From positions 1,550,001 through 1,614,000 of the forward strand of contig NZ_CP046908.1 of the NCBI RefSeq assembly GCF_009789575.1: a stretch of 64,000 bases of DNA. The letters are read 5' to 3'. A program made the translations under genes and the position numbers. The first letter of the stretch is position 1. The number at the start of each line of letters is the position of its first letter. This DNA is from Stappia indica. GTDB taxonomy: Bacteria; Pseudomonadota; Alphaproteobacteria; Rhizobiales; Stappiaceae. A model generated the notes under the pieces. It was given only the letters and a program-made list of their open reading frames with translations, was not told the DNA's origin and made no database searches. Shown piece after piece: positions 46,299 through 55,034 of the stretch.

Positions 46299-47058
46299 CG
46301 GCGATCTCCCTGTCGGCGGCACGCGCCTCGTCGCGCAGGAGCTGCCACAGCTCGCGCTGCACGGCGTCCAGCTTCGGGTCGCCCGCCTCGCGCGCGCCGA
46401 GATCGCGGTCGATCTCCACGATGGTGCGGATCCGCCCCGGCCGGCGCGACAGCACGACGATGCGGTGGCCGAGACGCACGGCCTCGGCGAGATTGTGGGT
46501 GACGTAGCAGGCGGTGAAGCGCTCGCGCTGCCACAGGGCGACGAGATCGTCCATCAGCAGCTCGCGCGTCTGGCTGTCCAGCGCCGACAGCGGCTCGTCC
46601 ATCAGCATCACCGCCGGGCGCACGCTGAGCGCCCGGGCGATGGCGACGCGCTGCTTCATGCCGCCGGAAAGCTGCCGCGGCAGCGCCTTGCGGAAGTCGG
46701 ACAGCCCCGTGCGCTCCAGCACGTCGGCGACGATCTCCTCGCGCTCCGCCGCGGACAGCGGATGGTCTTCCAGAACCAGCGAGACATTCGCCTCGACGCT
46801 GCGCCAGGGCAGCAGCGCGAAGTCCTGGAAGACATAGGTCAGCGGATTGAGCGAATCGGAGGGCACCGGACCGGAGAGCAGCACCTCGCCCTCGTCCGGC
46901 CGCTCCAGCCCGCCGATGAAGCGCAGCAGGGTCGACTTGCCGCAGCCCGACGGACCGATGATGCACACGATCTCGCCCTCGCTGACCGCAAGGTCGATCC
47001 CGCTCAGCACCTCGGTCGCGCCATAGCGATGCGTAATCCCGCGCAGCAGGAGATCCAT
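46285..47058 (-). CDS. ABC transporter ATP-binding protein (SsuB/TauB type)
   Basis: 257 aa. Walker A GPSGCGKST, Q-loop YVFQDFALLPWR, signature QLSGGMKQRVAIARALS, Walker B AVMLMDEPLSALD, H-loop YVTHNLAEAVRLG. Energises uptake with the permease and binding protein of this operon. ATG at 47058 sits 41 bp after the binding-protein stop. Confidence 0.93.
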   Translation of the reverse strand: MDLLLRGITHRYGATEVLSGIDLAVSEGEIVCIIGPSGCGKSTLLRFIGGLERPDEGEVLLSGPVPSDSLNPLTYVFQDFALLPWRSVEANVSLVLEDHPLSAAEREEIVADVLERTGLSDFRKALPRQLSGGMKQRVAIARALSVRPAVMLMDEPLSALDSQTRELLMDDLVALWQRERFTACYVTHNLAEAVRLGHRIVVLSRRPGRIRTIVEIDRDLGAREAGDPKLDAVQRELWQLLRDEARAADREIADDVA

Positions 47059-47099
47059 CGGCTGCGTTCCTTGCCTGCTCTTCGCCTGCCCGTTCCGGC

Positions 47100-48134
47100 T
47101 CAGTTCGTCTCGACGAAGCTCGGATCGACGAGGAGCTCCATCGTCACGGTCTCGGGCACCAGCTTCTCGGACTTGAACCAGTCGAGCTGGTCGGCGATCG
47201 AGGTCATGTTGAGCTTCGCGCCCTCGTTGACCCGCATCGCGCCGTTGCGGATGGAGGGAGCTGCCTTCTCGTAGGGCTGGTCGTTGTAGACATACTTGTG
47301 CAGCAGCTGCACCAGCGCCTCGGCGTCCTCGTCCGTGGTGGTCTTGTCGATCAAGGCCGCGTTGAAGTCGGCCGCCCCCTTGGAGAAGGCCGCGAGGAAG
47401 CGCTTGACCAGGTCCGGCTTGTCCTTGGTGTTGGCGGTCGAGGTGAAGACCGTCGTCACCTGGTAGTCGGGGATATAGTCCGCGACCATGCCGATGGACT
47501 CGATCTCCGGCCCGGCGGCCAGCGGCTTGGCGATGTGCGGGACGATGGCCCAGGCGTCGATCTGGGCGGTCTTCAGCGCGCCGATGATCGCGCCGACCTT
47601 CTGCAGCGGCCGCAGGGTGATCTCCGAGCGGTCGAAGCCTTCCTTGTCGGCGATCTTGTGGGCGATGTAGTGGAACGACGAGCCCGTCTGGGTGATGCCG
47701 AAGCTCTTGCCCTTCAGCCCGGCCGGCGAGGTCAGGCCGGCGTCGAAGGCCGCCTTGGACACGAGGATCATCTGCCCGTCGACGCCCGGCTCTTCCTGCA
47801 GCGCACCGCCGACGACCTTGATGGCGCCCTTTTCGGCCAGGTTGATCAGGCCGCCGGAAATCGCGGTGATGCCGAAGTCGACGTCGCCGGAGGCGATGGC
47901 CACCGCCATCGGCTGCGCCGCCTGGAAGAACTCGAAATTGACCTCCAGCCCCTCGTCGGCGAAATAGCCGCGCTCGAAGGCGATGAAGCTCGGCGCATGC
48001 GAGGTGAAGCGCAGCGCCCCGACCGTGATCTTGTCGGCGGCGAATGCCGTGGCGAGCGGAGCGATGCTCACGCCGGCGGCAATGCCGGCCGCTGCCGCCA
48101 GTTTCACGAATCCGCGTTTGGTCATAGCCTTCAT
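47100..48134 (-). CDS. ABC transporter substrate-binding protein (NMT1/SsuA-like)
   Basis: 344 aa. Sec signal TKRGFVKLAAAAGIAAGVSIAPLATAFAAD, then ITVGALRFTSHAPSFIAFERGYFADEGLEVNFEFFQAAQPMAVAIASGDVDFGITAISGGL, the NMT1/THI5-like plan. Ligand may be a sulfonate, nitrate or pyrimidine; no diagnostic neighbour exists. Ribosome site GGAGGGTGCC before ATG 48134. No TPP riboswitch motif was seen upstream. Confidence 0.92.
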   Translation of the reverse strand: MKAMTKRGFVKLAAAAGIAAGVSIAPLATAFAADKITVGALRFTSHAPSFIAFERGYFADEGLEVNFEFFQAAQPMAVAIASGDVDFGITAISGGLINLAEKGAIKVVGGALQEEPGVDGQMILVSKAAFDAGLTSPAGLKGKSFGITQTGSSFHYIAHKIADKEGFDRSEITLRPLQKVGAIIGALKTAQIDAWAIVPHIAKPLAAGPEIESIGMVADYIPDYQVTTVFTSTANTKDKPDLVKRFLAAFSKGAADFNAALIDKTTTDEDAEALVQLLHKYVYNDQPYEKAAPSIRNGAMRVNEGAKLNMTSIADQLDWFKSEKLVPETVTMELLVDPSFVETN

Positions 48135-48322
48135 GGCACCCTCCCCATATGGCCGGAAGTCCGCTCCGGTCCTGTCCAGTCCGTCATGCGGACATCTTGC
48201 TGATATGTCGGCGCATCCCGCCCGCAGCGATGCAGGCGCAAACGTGCCGGGCGGGCAGGTGACCGCAGCAGGTCGGCCTTGTCAATCTGTGCAGGGTCGT
48301 TTCCGGGGCGGTTGCCGCACCT

Positions 48323-48940
48323 TCACAGCTCTTCCACATCGATGCCGAAGGTCAGCGCGCCGATCACCTCGCCCGTATCCGGGTCGACGACCGGCAGGCT
48401 CACCTGGCTCTGCACCGTGCGAGTCGAGAGGTCTTCCTCCAAAGCGCCGATATGCAGGCTGTGCGGACCGGCGAGGAACGTCTTCTGCCACTTGTCCTCG
48501 TCGCCCTGCCAGTAGTCGGAGGTGACCTCGCTGATGCCGACATTCAGCCCGCGGGCATCCATCAGGATGATCTCGGTGAACAGGCCCTCGCTGCGCTCCT
48601 GAACCTGGCGCAGGTAGAGCGACACGGGCCGGCCCATCGTCTCGGCGATCAGCGGTCCCGTTTCCCCGCCCGTTTCCCCGCCCGTTTCCCGGCCGGCGGC
48701 CTCGGCCGCCCATTCGCCGTCCAGTTCGGCGATCCTGGCATCGCTGAGTTCGGCGGTCGTCCGGTTCTGTTCGCGCACGGCATCGACCACCGCGTCCGAG
48801 CGGGCGATCTCCAGCAGCCGCGTCCTGGCCAGCTGGCCGAGTTCCGTTTCGAAGACGTTGAGGCCGACTGCAGCGTTCGGTCCCGTCAGCCCCAACACCA
48901 GGGTGCCCGCTACCACCAGCCTTGCAAACCAGGTCCTCAT
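48323..48940 (-). CDS. exported cache/PDC-like sensor domain protein
   Basis: 205 aa. Signal-like MRTWFARLVVAGTLVLGLTGPNAAVG, an amphipathic helix LGQLARTRLLEIARSDAVVDAVREQN, and a PAS-like fold FTEIILMDARGLNVGISEVTSDYWQGDEDKWQ..., VSLPVVDPDTGEVIGALTFGIDVEEL, matching periplasmic cache domains but lacking TM2, HAMP or kinase. Contains GETG repeats from a 12-bp tandem repeat. ATG at 48940 gives the signal peptide. Ligand and partner unknown; the adjacent ABC importer is a possible link. Confidence 0.7.
   Translation of the reverse strand: MRTWFARLVVAGTLVLGLTGPNAAVGLNVFETELGQLARTRLLEIARSDAVVDAVREQNRTTAELSDARIAELDGEWAAEAAGRETGGETGGETGPLIAETMGRPVSLYLRQVQERSEGLFTEIILMDARGLNVGISEVTSDYWQGDEDKWQKTFLAGPHSLHIGALEEDLSTRTVQSQVSLPVVDPDTGEVIGALTFGIDVEEL
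48657..48692 (-). repeat. 12-bp tandem repeat inside the cache-protein gene
   Basis: CCCGTTTCCCCG occurs three times in a row (third copy CCCGTTTCCCGG), coding for (R/G)ETG GETG GETG. In frame (12 bp), so copy changes would not break the protein. Confidence 0.8.
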
Positions 48941-49222
48941 GCTTCCCGTTCCCCCCAGCCGCGCTCCGGCAAGCCCTCTGTCGGCAGGGCTTGGTACGGA
49001 CGCCGCAGACATAAAAATCGGTATTGATGAAAACATGCAAGATCGGAACGTCCCGCAGCGTCATCGGGATACGCGAAACCCCGCCGCGCGCTTGCCCTTT
49101 TCCGCGGCTTCCGCTATAGCACCGGCGCGCACCTGCACCCCTGGAGGCGGCGCAATCGGGTCGGCATTGAGGCCAGAGCACTGGCAGCCGCCCGCTTTCA
49201 CGAAACATCAAGGAGAACTACC

Positions 49223-49843
49223 ATGGCTGAAGGCTATGTGCTGAAGGCTTCGGTGAGGGACCGGGTTGGCAAGGGGGCCGCTCGTGCACTTCGCCGTGAA
49301 GGCCTCGTCCCCGCCGTGATCTACGGTGAGAAGAAAGCTGCCCTGCCGATCGCGATTCCGCTCAAGGAGTCGACGCTCGCCCTGCACCGCGGCGGCTTCA
49401 TGACCAACCTCGGCACCATCGAGGTCGACGGCGTCGCTCACCGCGTCATCGCCAAGGACTACCAGCTCGATCCGGTTCGCGACGACCTGATCCATGTCGA
49501 CTTCCTGCGCGTGTCCAAGGGCGCGACGCTGACCGTCGACGTGCCGGTCCACTTCATCAACGAAGAGAAGTGCCCGGGCATCAAGGCAGGCGGCGTGCTC
49601 AACGTGGTTCGCCACACGGTCGAGATGACCGTGCCGGCCGACGCCATTCCGGATGCGCTCGTCATCGACCTGGCCAAGGCCAAGGTCGGCGACTCGATCC
49701 ACATTTCGGCCGTGGACATCCCCGCCGGTTCCGTCCCGACCATCACCGATCGCGACTTCACCCTCGCGACGATCGCTGCCCCGGGCGGCGGCGCCGGTGC
49801 GTCGGACGATGACGAGGCTGCCGAGGACGAGAGCGAGGGCTGA
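49223..49843 (+). CDS. rplY: 50S ribosomal protein L25/general stress protein Ctc
   Basis: 206 aa, the long Ctc form: 5S-binding L25 domain ([33 protein letters not shown]) followed by the beta-barrel C-domain ([44 protein letters not shown]) and an acidic tail. ATG with AAGGAGAAC upstream. In an rplY-pth-ychF block, conserved in alphaproteobacteria. Confidence 0.96.
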   Translation: MAEGYVLKASVRDRVGKGAARALRREGLVPAVIYGEKKAALPIAIPLKESTLALHRGGFMTNLGTIEVDGVAHRVIAKDYQLDPVRDDLIHVDFLRVSKGATLTVDVPVHFINEEKCPGIKAGGVLNVVRHTVEMTVPADAIPDALVIDLAKAKVGDSIHISAVDIPAGSVPTITDRDFTLATIAAPGGGAGASDDDEAAEDESEG

Positions 49844-49887
49844 GGCCCCGCTCGGGCACCGGCGAGGGGAAGTGACGGGGAGTACCC

Positions 49888-50610
49888 ATGCGCCTCATCG
49901 TCGGTCTCGGCAATCCGGGCGAGAAATACGCCCGCAATCGCCACAATATCGGTTTTCTGGCCGTGGACGCGATCCACGGCCGGAATTCCTCCTTCGCCCC
50001 TTGGCGAAGCCGCTTCAAGGCGGAAGTCAGCGAAGGCCTTCTCGACGGCGAGAAGGTGATGCTGATGAAACCCCAGACCTACATGAACGACTCCGGCCGC
50101 TCGGTCGGCGAGGCCGCCCGCTTCTACAAGCTCGCGCCCGCCGACGTCATCGTGCTCTACGACGAGCTCGACCTGCCGCCGGGCAAGGTTCGCACCAAGG
50201 TCGGGGGCGGCAGCGGCGGCCATAACGGCATCCGCTCCATCGACGCCCATCTGGGCAAGGAATACTCGCGCGTGCGCCTCGGCATCGGGCACCCGGGCCA
50301 CAAGGACCGCGTCACCGCGCATGTGCTGGGCGATTTCGCCAAGGTCGATGCCGAATGGCTCGACCCGATGCTCGACGCCATCGCTGCCGAAGCCGGCCTT
50401 CTGGTCGGCGGGCACCATTCGGAATTCTGCAACCGGCTGCATCTGGCGCTGGCCCCGGCAAAGCCGCAAAAGCCCCGCAAGGAGCAAGGCGCGGCCTCGG
50501 GCGGCACCTCCCGCAACCCGAACCCGCCGCTGCCGCGGCGCGGCAAGGACAGCGCGCCCAAGACGGGGCTCGCGGAGCAGCTCGCACGCATGTTTGGAAA
50601 GAAGGACTGA
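49888..50610 (+). CDS. pth: peptidyl-tRNA hydrolase
   Basis: 240 aa. [27 protein letters not shown] with the catalytic His in [48 protein letters not shown]. The family core ends near residue 190; an additional Lys/Pro/Arg-rich tail of about 50 residues ends [13 protein letters not shown]. Rescues peptidyl-tRNA. ychF starts 6 bp downstream. Confidence 0.96.
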   Translation: MRLIVGLGNPGEKYARNRHNIGFLAVDAIHGRNSSFAPWRSRFKAEVSEGLLDGEKVMLMKPQTYMNDSGRSVGEAARFYKLAPADVIVLYDELDLPPGKVRTKVGGGSGGHNGIRSIDAHLGKEYSRVRLGIGHPGHKDRVTAHVLGDFAKVDAEWLDPMLDAIAAEAGLLVGGHHSEFCNRLHLALAPAKPQKPRKEQGAASGGTSRNPNPPLPRRGKDSAPKTGLAEQLARMFGKKD

Positions 50611-50616
50611 GACGAG

Positions 50617-51717
50617 ATGGGATTCCAGTGCGGCATTGTCGGCCTGCCGAATGTGGGCAAGTCCACGCTGTTCAACGCGTTGACCAAGACCGCGGCTGCC
50701 CAGGCGGCGAACTATCCGTTCTGCACCATCGAGCCGAACACCGGCGAGGTCGCGGTGCCGGATCCGCGCCTGAAGGACATCGCCCGCATCGCCAAGTCGG
50801 CCAGCATCGTCCCCACGCGCCTCACCTTCGTCGACATTGCCGGCCTGGTGCGCGGCGCCTCCAAGGGCGAGGGCCTCGGCAACCAGTTCCTCGCCAACAT
50901 CCGCGAGGTCGACGCCATCGCCCATGTGCTGCGCTGCTTCGAGGATGACGACATCACCCATGTCGACGGGCGCATCGACCCCATCGCCGATGCCCAGACC
51001 GTCGACACCGAGCTGATGATCTCCGACATGGAGAGCCTCGAGCGTCGCCTGGCGCCGCTGAAGAAGAAGGCGACCGGCGGCGACAAGGATGCCAAGGCGG
51101 TGATCCCGATCATGGAAGGCGCTCTGGAGCTGCTGCGCGAGGGCAAGCCGGCGCGCCTGCTCGACGTCTCCACCCCGGAGGAGCGCAAGATCCTGGCCGG
51201 TCTCAACCTGCTGACCACCAAGCCGATCCTCTATGTCTGCAATGTCGAGGAGTCCTGCTCGGCCACCGGCAACGCCCAGTCCGAGCGCGTGCGCGAGATG
51301 GCGGAGGCGGAAGGCGCGGCCTGCGTCGTGATCTCCGCCGCCATCGAGGCCGAGATCGCCCAGCTCGACGATGCCGAACAGGCCGAATACCTGGAGACCA
51401 TGAGTCTCGAGGAGCCCGGCCTCGACCGCCTCATCCGCGCCGGCTACGACCTGCTCGACCTGATCACCTATTTCACCGCGGGTCCGAAGGAAGCGCGCGC
51501 CTGGACGATCCGCAAGGGCACCAAGGCCCCGCAGGCGGCCGGCGTCATCCACAGCGACTTCGAGCGCGGCTTCATCCGCGCCCAGACCATCGCCTTCGAC
51601 GACTACGTCACCCTCGGCGGCGAGGCTCCGGCCAAGGAAGCCGGCAAGGCCCGCGACGAAGGCAAGGAATACGTTGTCAAGGACGGCGACGTCCTGCTGT
51701 TCAAGTTCAACACCTGA
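50617..51717 (+). CDS. ychF: redox-regulated ATPase YchF (OLA1 family)
   Basis: 366 aa. GIVGLPNVGKSTLFNALT (G1), FVDIAGLVRGASKGEGLGNQFL (G3), and in place of NKxD the YVCNVEE segment that switches specificity to ATP; C-terminal TGS domain GPKEARAWTIRKGTKAPQAAGVIHSDFERGFIRAQ. Ribosome-associated stress ATPase. Follows pth by 6 bp. Confidence 0.97.
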   Translation: MGFQCGIVGLPNVGKSTLFNALTKTAAAQAANYPFCTIEPNTGEVAVPDPRLKDIARIAKSASIVPTRLTFVDIAGLVRGASKGEGLGNQFLANIREVDAIAHVLRCFEDDDITHVDGRIDPIADAQTVDTELMISDMESLERRLAPLKKKATGGDKDAKAVIPIMEGALELLREGKPARLLDVSTPEERKILAGLNLLTTKPILYVCNVEESCSATGNAQSERVREMAEAEGAACVVISAAIEAEIAQLDDAEQAEYLETMSLEEPGLDRLIRAGYDLLDLITYFTAGPKEARAWTIRKGTKAPQAAGVIHSDFERGFIRAQTIAFDDYVTLGGEAPAKEAGKARDEGKEYVVKDGDVLLFKFNT

Positions 51718-51811
51718 CCATCAGCCTGTTGATCGCACTCGCACTTTCCCGAAAGCCGGTCTAATGTGGGGACCGCCGCCATCGTGGCGGTCTTCTCCTG
51801 AGGGAAACCGC

Positions 51812-52171
51812 ATGGTTCACCGCATGCTCGCGACCGCTTCGGCGGCGCTGGTCCTTTGTGCGTCCGCTGCCCTGGCAGGCACGGGCGCCGAAGGCTATTT
51901 CCAGATCTACAACAACACGGACGACAACACCGTCGTCGGTTTCTACACCAACGACGGCAGCGGCTGGTCGAGCAACTGGCTCGGCAGCAGGATCGGCCCG
52001 GACGAGTCGGCCCGCGCCGAATTCACGGACGATACCGGTTCCTGCGCCCAGACCTTCCGCGTCGGCTGGCTCGGCACCGATGGCGGCGAAGTGCTCGACG
52101 AGCCGATCGACATCGACATCTGCGAGGCGAGCAACGTCTATCTCGACGACAACGAGATCTATTACGACTGA
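51812..52171 (+). CDS. small exported protein, unknown
   Basis: 119 aa. Signal peptide MVHRMLATASAALVLCASAALAG, then an acidic Tyr/Asn-rich domain YFQIYNNTDDNTVVGFYTNDGSGWSSNWLG and two Cys (GSCAQTF, IDICEAS) likely paired. Possibly a small beta-sandwich. ATG with GAGGGAAA upstream. No family recognised. Confidence 0.65.
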   Translation: MVHRMLATASAALVLCASAALAGTGAEGYFQIYNNTDDNTVVGFYTNDGSGWSSNWLGSRIGPDESARAEFTDDTGSCAQTFRVGWLGTDGGEVLDEPIDIDICEASNVYLDDNEIYYD

Positions 52172-52231
52172 GTGTCGGCGCGCGGCCGGAGGCTCTCGAC
52201 AGCGGCCTCCGGCTGCGTATAGATCGATACC

Positions 52232-52690
52232 ATGAGCACGTTCAGAAGCTTCGAGGATTTCGAGCCCGGCGAAACCATCGCCCTCGGCTCCAAGACCGTC
52301 ACCCGCGACGAGATCGTCGCCTTCGCGGCCGAGTTCGATCCCCAGCCGTTCCACCTCGACGAGGCGGCCGGCGAGGCCTCCCTTCTCGGCGGGTTGGCGG
52401 CCTCCGGCTGGCACACCATCTCCATGCTGATGCGGCTGATGTGCGACAACCTGCTGCTGAATTCGAGCGGCAAGGGCTCGCCGGGCGTCGAGGAAGTCCG
52501 CTGGATGCGCCCGGTGCGGCCGGGCGACGTGCTCACCGCCAGCGCCGAGGTGATCTCCGCCCGCGTGCTGAACTCCCGTCCCGAGCTCGGCATGGTCGAC
52601 TTCCTGTTCACCGTCGCCGACCAGACCGGCGCCACCGTCATGACCCAGCGCAACAAGATCCTGTTCGCCCGGCGGGAGGCAGTGCAATGA
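52232..52690 (+). CDS. MaoC-like hot-dog dehydratase, subunit 1
   Basis: 152 aa hot-dog fold. FAAEFDPQPFHLDEAAGEASLLGGLAASGWHTISMLMRL carries the hydratase-2 D-x(4)-H catalytic pair and RWMRPVRPGDVLTASAEVISARV the substrate-binding arm, as in MaoC enoyl-CoA hydratases. Substrate (a CoA or polyketide-like thioester) unknown. Its stop overlaps the next gene by 4 nt, forming a pair. Confidence 0.9.
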   Translation: MSTFRSFEDFEPGETIALGSKTVTRDEIVAFAAEFDPQPFHLDEAAGEASLLGGLAASGWHTISMLMRLMCDNLLLNSSGKGSPGVEEVRWMRPVRPGDVLTASAEVISARVLNSRPELGMVDFLFTVADQTGATVMTQRNKILFARREAVQ

Positions 52691-53169
52691 TCTGGTTCGA
52701 GGACATGGTCGTCGGCGAGCGCCGCGAGCTCGGCAGCTATCATTTCACGCCGGAAGAGATCGTCCGCTACGCGCGCGCCTTCGATCCCCAGCCCTTCCAC
52801 CTGTCGGACGAGGGGGCGGCGCAGACCCATTTCGGGCGCCTGTGCGCCTCCGGCTGGCATACCGGCTCGGTGTGGATGAAGCTGATGGTCGCCCATATCC
52901 AGGCCGAATGCGAAAGGCTGGGCACGCCCTCGCGCCTCGGCCCCTCCCCCGGCTTCACCGACCTGAAGTGGATCCGCCCGGTCTTTGCCGGCGACACGAT
53001 CACCTACAGCTCCACCCTGCTGGAAAAGCGCGAGATGCGCACGCGGCCCCAATGGGGCCTCGCGATCCACGGCAACGAGGGCGTCAACCAGGACGGTGTC
53101 ACGGTCTTCTCCTTCACCGGCAAGGTGCTGGTCGCCCGCCACCCCGAGACGGACGACACGGGCGGCTGA
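52687..53169 (+). CDS. MaoC-like hot-dog dehydratase, subunit 2
   Basis: 160 aa. YARAFDPQPFHLSDEGAAQTHFGRLCASGWHTGSVWMKL again carries the D/H pair; WIRPVFAGDTITYSSTLLEKREMRTRPQWG. A close relative of the upstream gene, suggesting either a tandem duplication or a heterodimer. ATGA overlap. Ends 94 bp before the CtrA box. Confidence 0.9.
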   Translation: MIWFEDMVVGERRELGSYHFTPEEIVRYARAFDPQPFHLSDEGAAQTHFGRLCASGWHTGSVWMKLMVAHIQAECERLGTPSRLGPSPGFTDLKWIRPVFAGDTITYSSTLLEKREMRTRPQWGLAIHGNEGVNQDGVTVFSFTGKVLVARHPETDDTGG

Positions 53170-53262
53170 ACCCACCGCAAGTGCGGACCTGCGAGCACAT
53201 CCCTGGCCGGGACCGCGGCCTGGGCCCGGGCAGGTGTGGTGCCGTTAACGCCTTGTTCACCA

Positions 53263-53278
53263 TTAACTCTTTTTTAAC
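53263..53278 (+). promoter_or_regulatory. CtrA-type box TTAA-N7-TTAAC
   Basis: TTAACTCTTTTTTAAC fits the Caulobacter/Brucella CtrA consensus TTAA-N7-TTAAC exactly. It lies 121 bp before the GTG start of the coiled-coil gene at 53399, with another TTAAC half-site at 53245. No other gene starts in this direction nearby. Confidence 0.6.
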
Positions 53279-53398
53279 AGGTGCCGGCCGATACCAAGTG
53301 CATCTGATGGTTGCAAGACCTTCCATGCCCCTGTGCCGACGGTCCGGTGCCATGCGGGCGATGATGTCGGCCTCCATCCCGGGGCGGAGGACGTCGCA

Positions 53399-54502
53399 GT
53401 GTCGGTGCTATCCCTTCTCAAGACGGCCTCAAGCCTCGCAGGGCTTCCCTCCCGCTCCAACGCCAGTCTCTCCAACCCGTTCGCGAGCCAGACCAATGCG
53501 ACACTGGGACGGCTTGCCGATAGCGGCATCACGTTGAGCGAGGACACGGTCAAGGAGATCGAGGACACCGTCGAGATCAGCCAGCAGCTGCAGCGCGCGG
53601 CCGATCAGATGAAGGACGATTCACGCTCGAACAAGGCCTCCGAGATCAAGCAGAAGATCGAGGAGCTGAAGCAGCGCCTGCAATTTGCAACGCCCAAGCA
53701 GGCCAAGGCGATGCTTCGCGAGCTCAAGGCGCTTGCGCAGGACTTCAAGGGCGCGGCCTCGCAGCTGGGCACGGATGCAGCCGAGCTGTCATCGGGCACC
53801 TCGGGTGCCGGTATTGTCGATGTGCAAGGCACTGGAGCCGTCGGCGAGGCGCAAGACGCCGTGGCAGCGGGCGCGGCAACCAACGAGGCGAACGCCGGCG
53901 CGGATGCGCAGACCGGAGCTGCCGCGCCGGTCACGGCCGCAGCCACAGCCACAGCCACAGCCGAGGCGAAGCCGTCCGGCCAGCCCGGCGAAGAGAGCGA
54001 CGCGAACTCCGCGAGCAAGCCCGGCGACGAACCGAGCCAGGAAGAGCTGAAGTCCGCCCTGCAGGCCTATATCGGCGCGCAGCAAAAGGAAGAGGAGGCG
54101 GCGAACCGCTCCCGGGCCGTGGGGATGGAGAAAGAGCGCGACGATCTGAAGAAGCTCGGCGAGGAACTGAAGCAACTGGCGAAGAGGATTGCGGATCTCG
54201 CCCGCCGCGACCGGACCGACGAAACGGAAAGCCAGCGCGACAAGTCGGCGATCGATCAGGCCATCAACGATGGCAAGCAAGCCCTCGACAGCCTGGGGCT
54301 TACCCGGTCGCTCAACCAGGCGCTTTCCGGAGGGTCGGTGAGCGTCAGGGGTCAGCTCTCGGGAGAGGCCACCGCCGCCCCCGCGCAGGCAAGCCTTGCC
54401 TATACCGCCGGCCTCACCTCCGCCGGCCTCACCCCTGCCGGCCTCACCCCTGCCGGGATGAACGTGCCGGCCGTGACCTCCCCCCAGATGCTGATCCTTT
54501 AG
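53399..54502 (+). CDS. helical coiled-coil protein with Ala-rich linker, unknown
   Basis: 367 aa from the GTG at 53399 (GGAGG eight bases before). No signal peptide. About residues 48-125 form heptad-like helices (EDTVEISQQLQRAADQMKDD... KIEELKQRLQF), 135-225 are Ala/Thr/Gly-rich low complexity, and a second coiled coil runs from about 230 to 290 (EELKQLAKRIADLARRD). The tail has three AGLT(P/S) repeats. The layout resembles flagellar or cell-envelope accessory proteins, but no domain is recognised. The CtrA box upstream suggests cell-cycle regulation. Overlaps its convergent neighbour's stop by 4 nt. Confidence 0.7.
   Translation: MSVLSLLKTASSLAGLPSRSNASLSNPFASQTNATLGRLADSGITLSEDTVKEIEDTVEISQQLQRAADQMKDDSRSNKASEIKQKIEELKQRLQFATPKQAKAMLRELKALAQDFKGAASQLGTDAAELSSGTSGAGIVDVQGTGAVGEAQDAVAAGAATNEANAGADAQTGAAAPVTAAATATATAEAKPSGQPGEESDANSASKPGDEPSQEELKSALQAYIGAQQKEEEAANRSRAVGMEKERDDLKKLGEELKQLAKRIADLARRDRTDETESQRDKSAIDQAINDGKQALDSLGLTRSLNQALSGGSVSVRGQLSGEATAAPAQASLAYTAGLTSAGLTPAGLTPAGMNVPAVTSPQMLIL
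54407..54451 (+). repeat. 15-bp tandem repeat at the 3' end of the coiled-coil gene
   Basis: Three in-frame copies of GCCGGCCTCACCyCy (AGLTS/AGLTP/AGLTP), followed by a partial fourth. Confidence 0.75.
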
Positions 54503-54981
54503 AGCGCCCTTGCGAAGACGACCTCGTCGCGGATCGGGATGCCGTATTCACCGAGCATCGGGATCTCCGGCTTCAGCTTGCGCTCTTCGTCGATCGCGCC
54601 GGGGACGATCTTCTCCAGCCGGAAGTCGCGGCGCTGGTAGAAGCGGAAGGCATCGAGATTGTCGTTCGAGGTGCGCACCAGCAGCCGGCGGATCCCGTTT
54701 TCGACGGCAGCGCCGGCCACCGCCTTGAGCAGCAGCGTGCCCACCCCGCCCCAGCGATTGAGCGAATCGAGCGTCAGGATCTCCCACTCGCTCTCGCGCT
54801 GGATCAGCGTGACGAGGCCGACCATCTCGCCGTCCTCGTCCACGGCGATGAAGCCGGGCAGGCGCGAGGCGTCGATCATCTCGCCCTCGATCAGGATGTC
54901 CGGGCTGGTCCATCGTCGGGTCAGCAGCTCGACCACCGCCGCGTGGTCGTCCTCCGTCTTGGCGCGAATGGTTACGGTCAT
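54499..54981 (-). CDS. GNAT-family N-acetyltransferase
   Basis: 160 aa. VTIRAKTEDDHAAVVELLTRRW start, LTLDSLNRWGGVGTLLLKAVAGAAVENGIRRLLVRTSNDNLDAFRFYQRRDFRLEKI gives the GNAT core with the acetyl-CoA loop (RWGGVGT) and the usual Asn/Tyr-rich C-arm. Acceptor unknown. ATG at 54981 with GAGGAC upstream. Its stop overlaps the stop of the convergent coiled-coil gene. Confidence 0.88.
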   Translation of the reverse strand: MTVTIRAKTEDDHAAVVELLTRRWTSPDILIEGEMIDASRLPGFIAVDEDGEMVGLVTLIQRESEWEILTLDSLNRWGGVGTLLLKAVAGAAVENGIRRLLVRTSNDNLDAFRFYQRRDFRLEKIVPGAIDEERKLKPEIPMLGEYGIPIRDEVVFARAL

Positions 54982-55034
54982 GACAGTGTCCTCGTGATGG
55001 GCGGGCGCCGCGCCCGCCATGCTTGAGAGAAAGA

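Noticed and set aside
48135-48322. Possible TPP riboswitch before the NMT1-type binding protein
   Set aside because: No CTGAGA or GATCTGGA-like core on the sense strand; only a GC-rich dyad was seen.
49459-51552. A 697-codon frame antisense to pth and ychF
   Set aside because: Shadow of confidently identified genes; composition is typical of antisense GC-rich frames.
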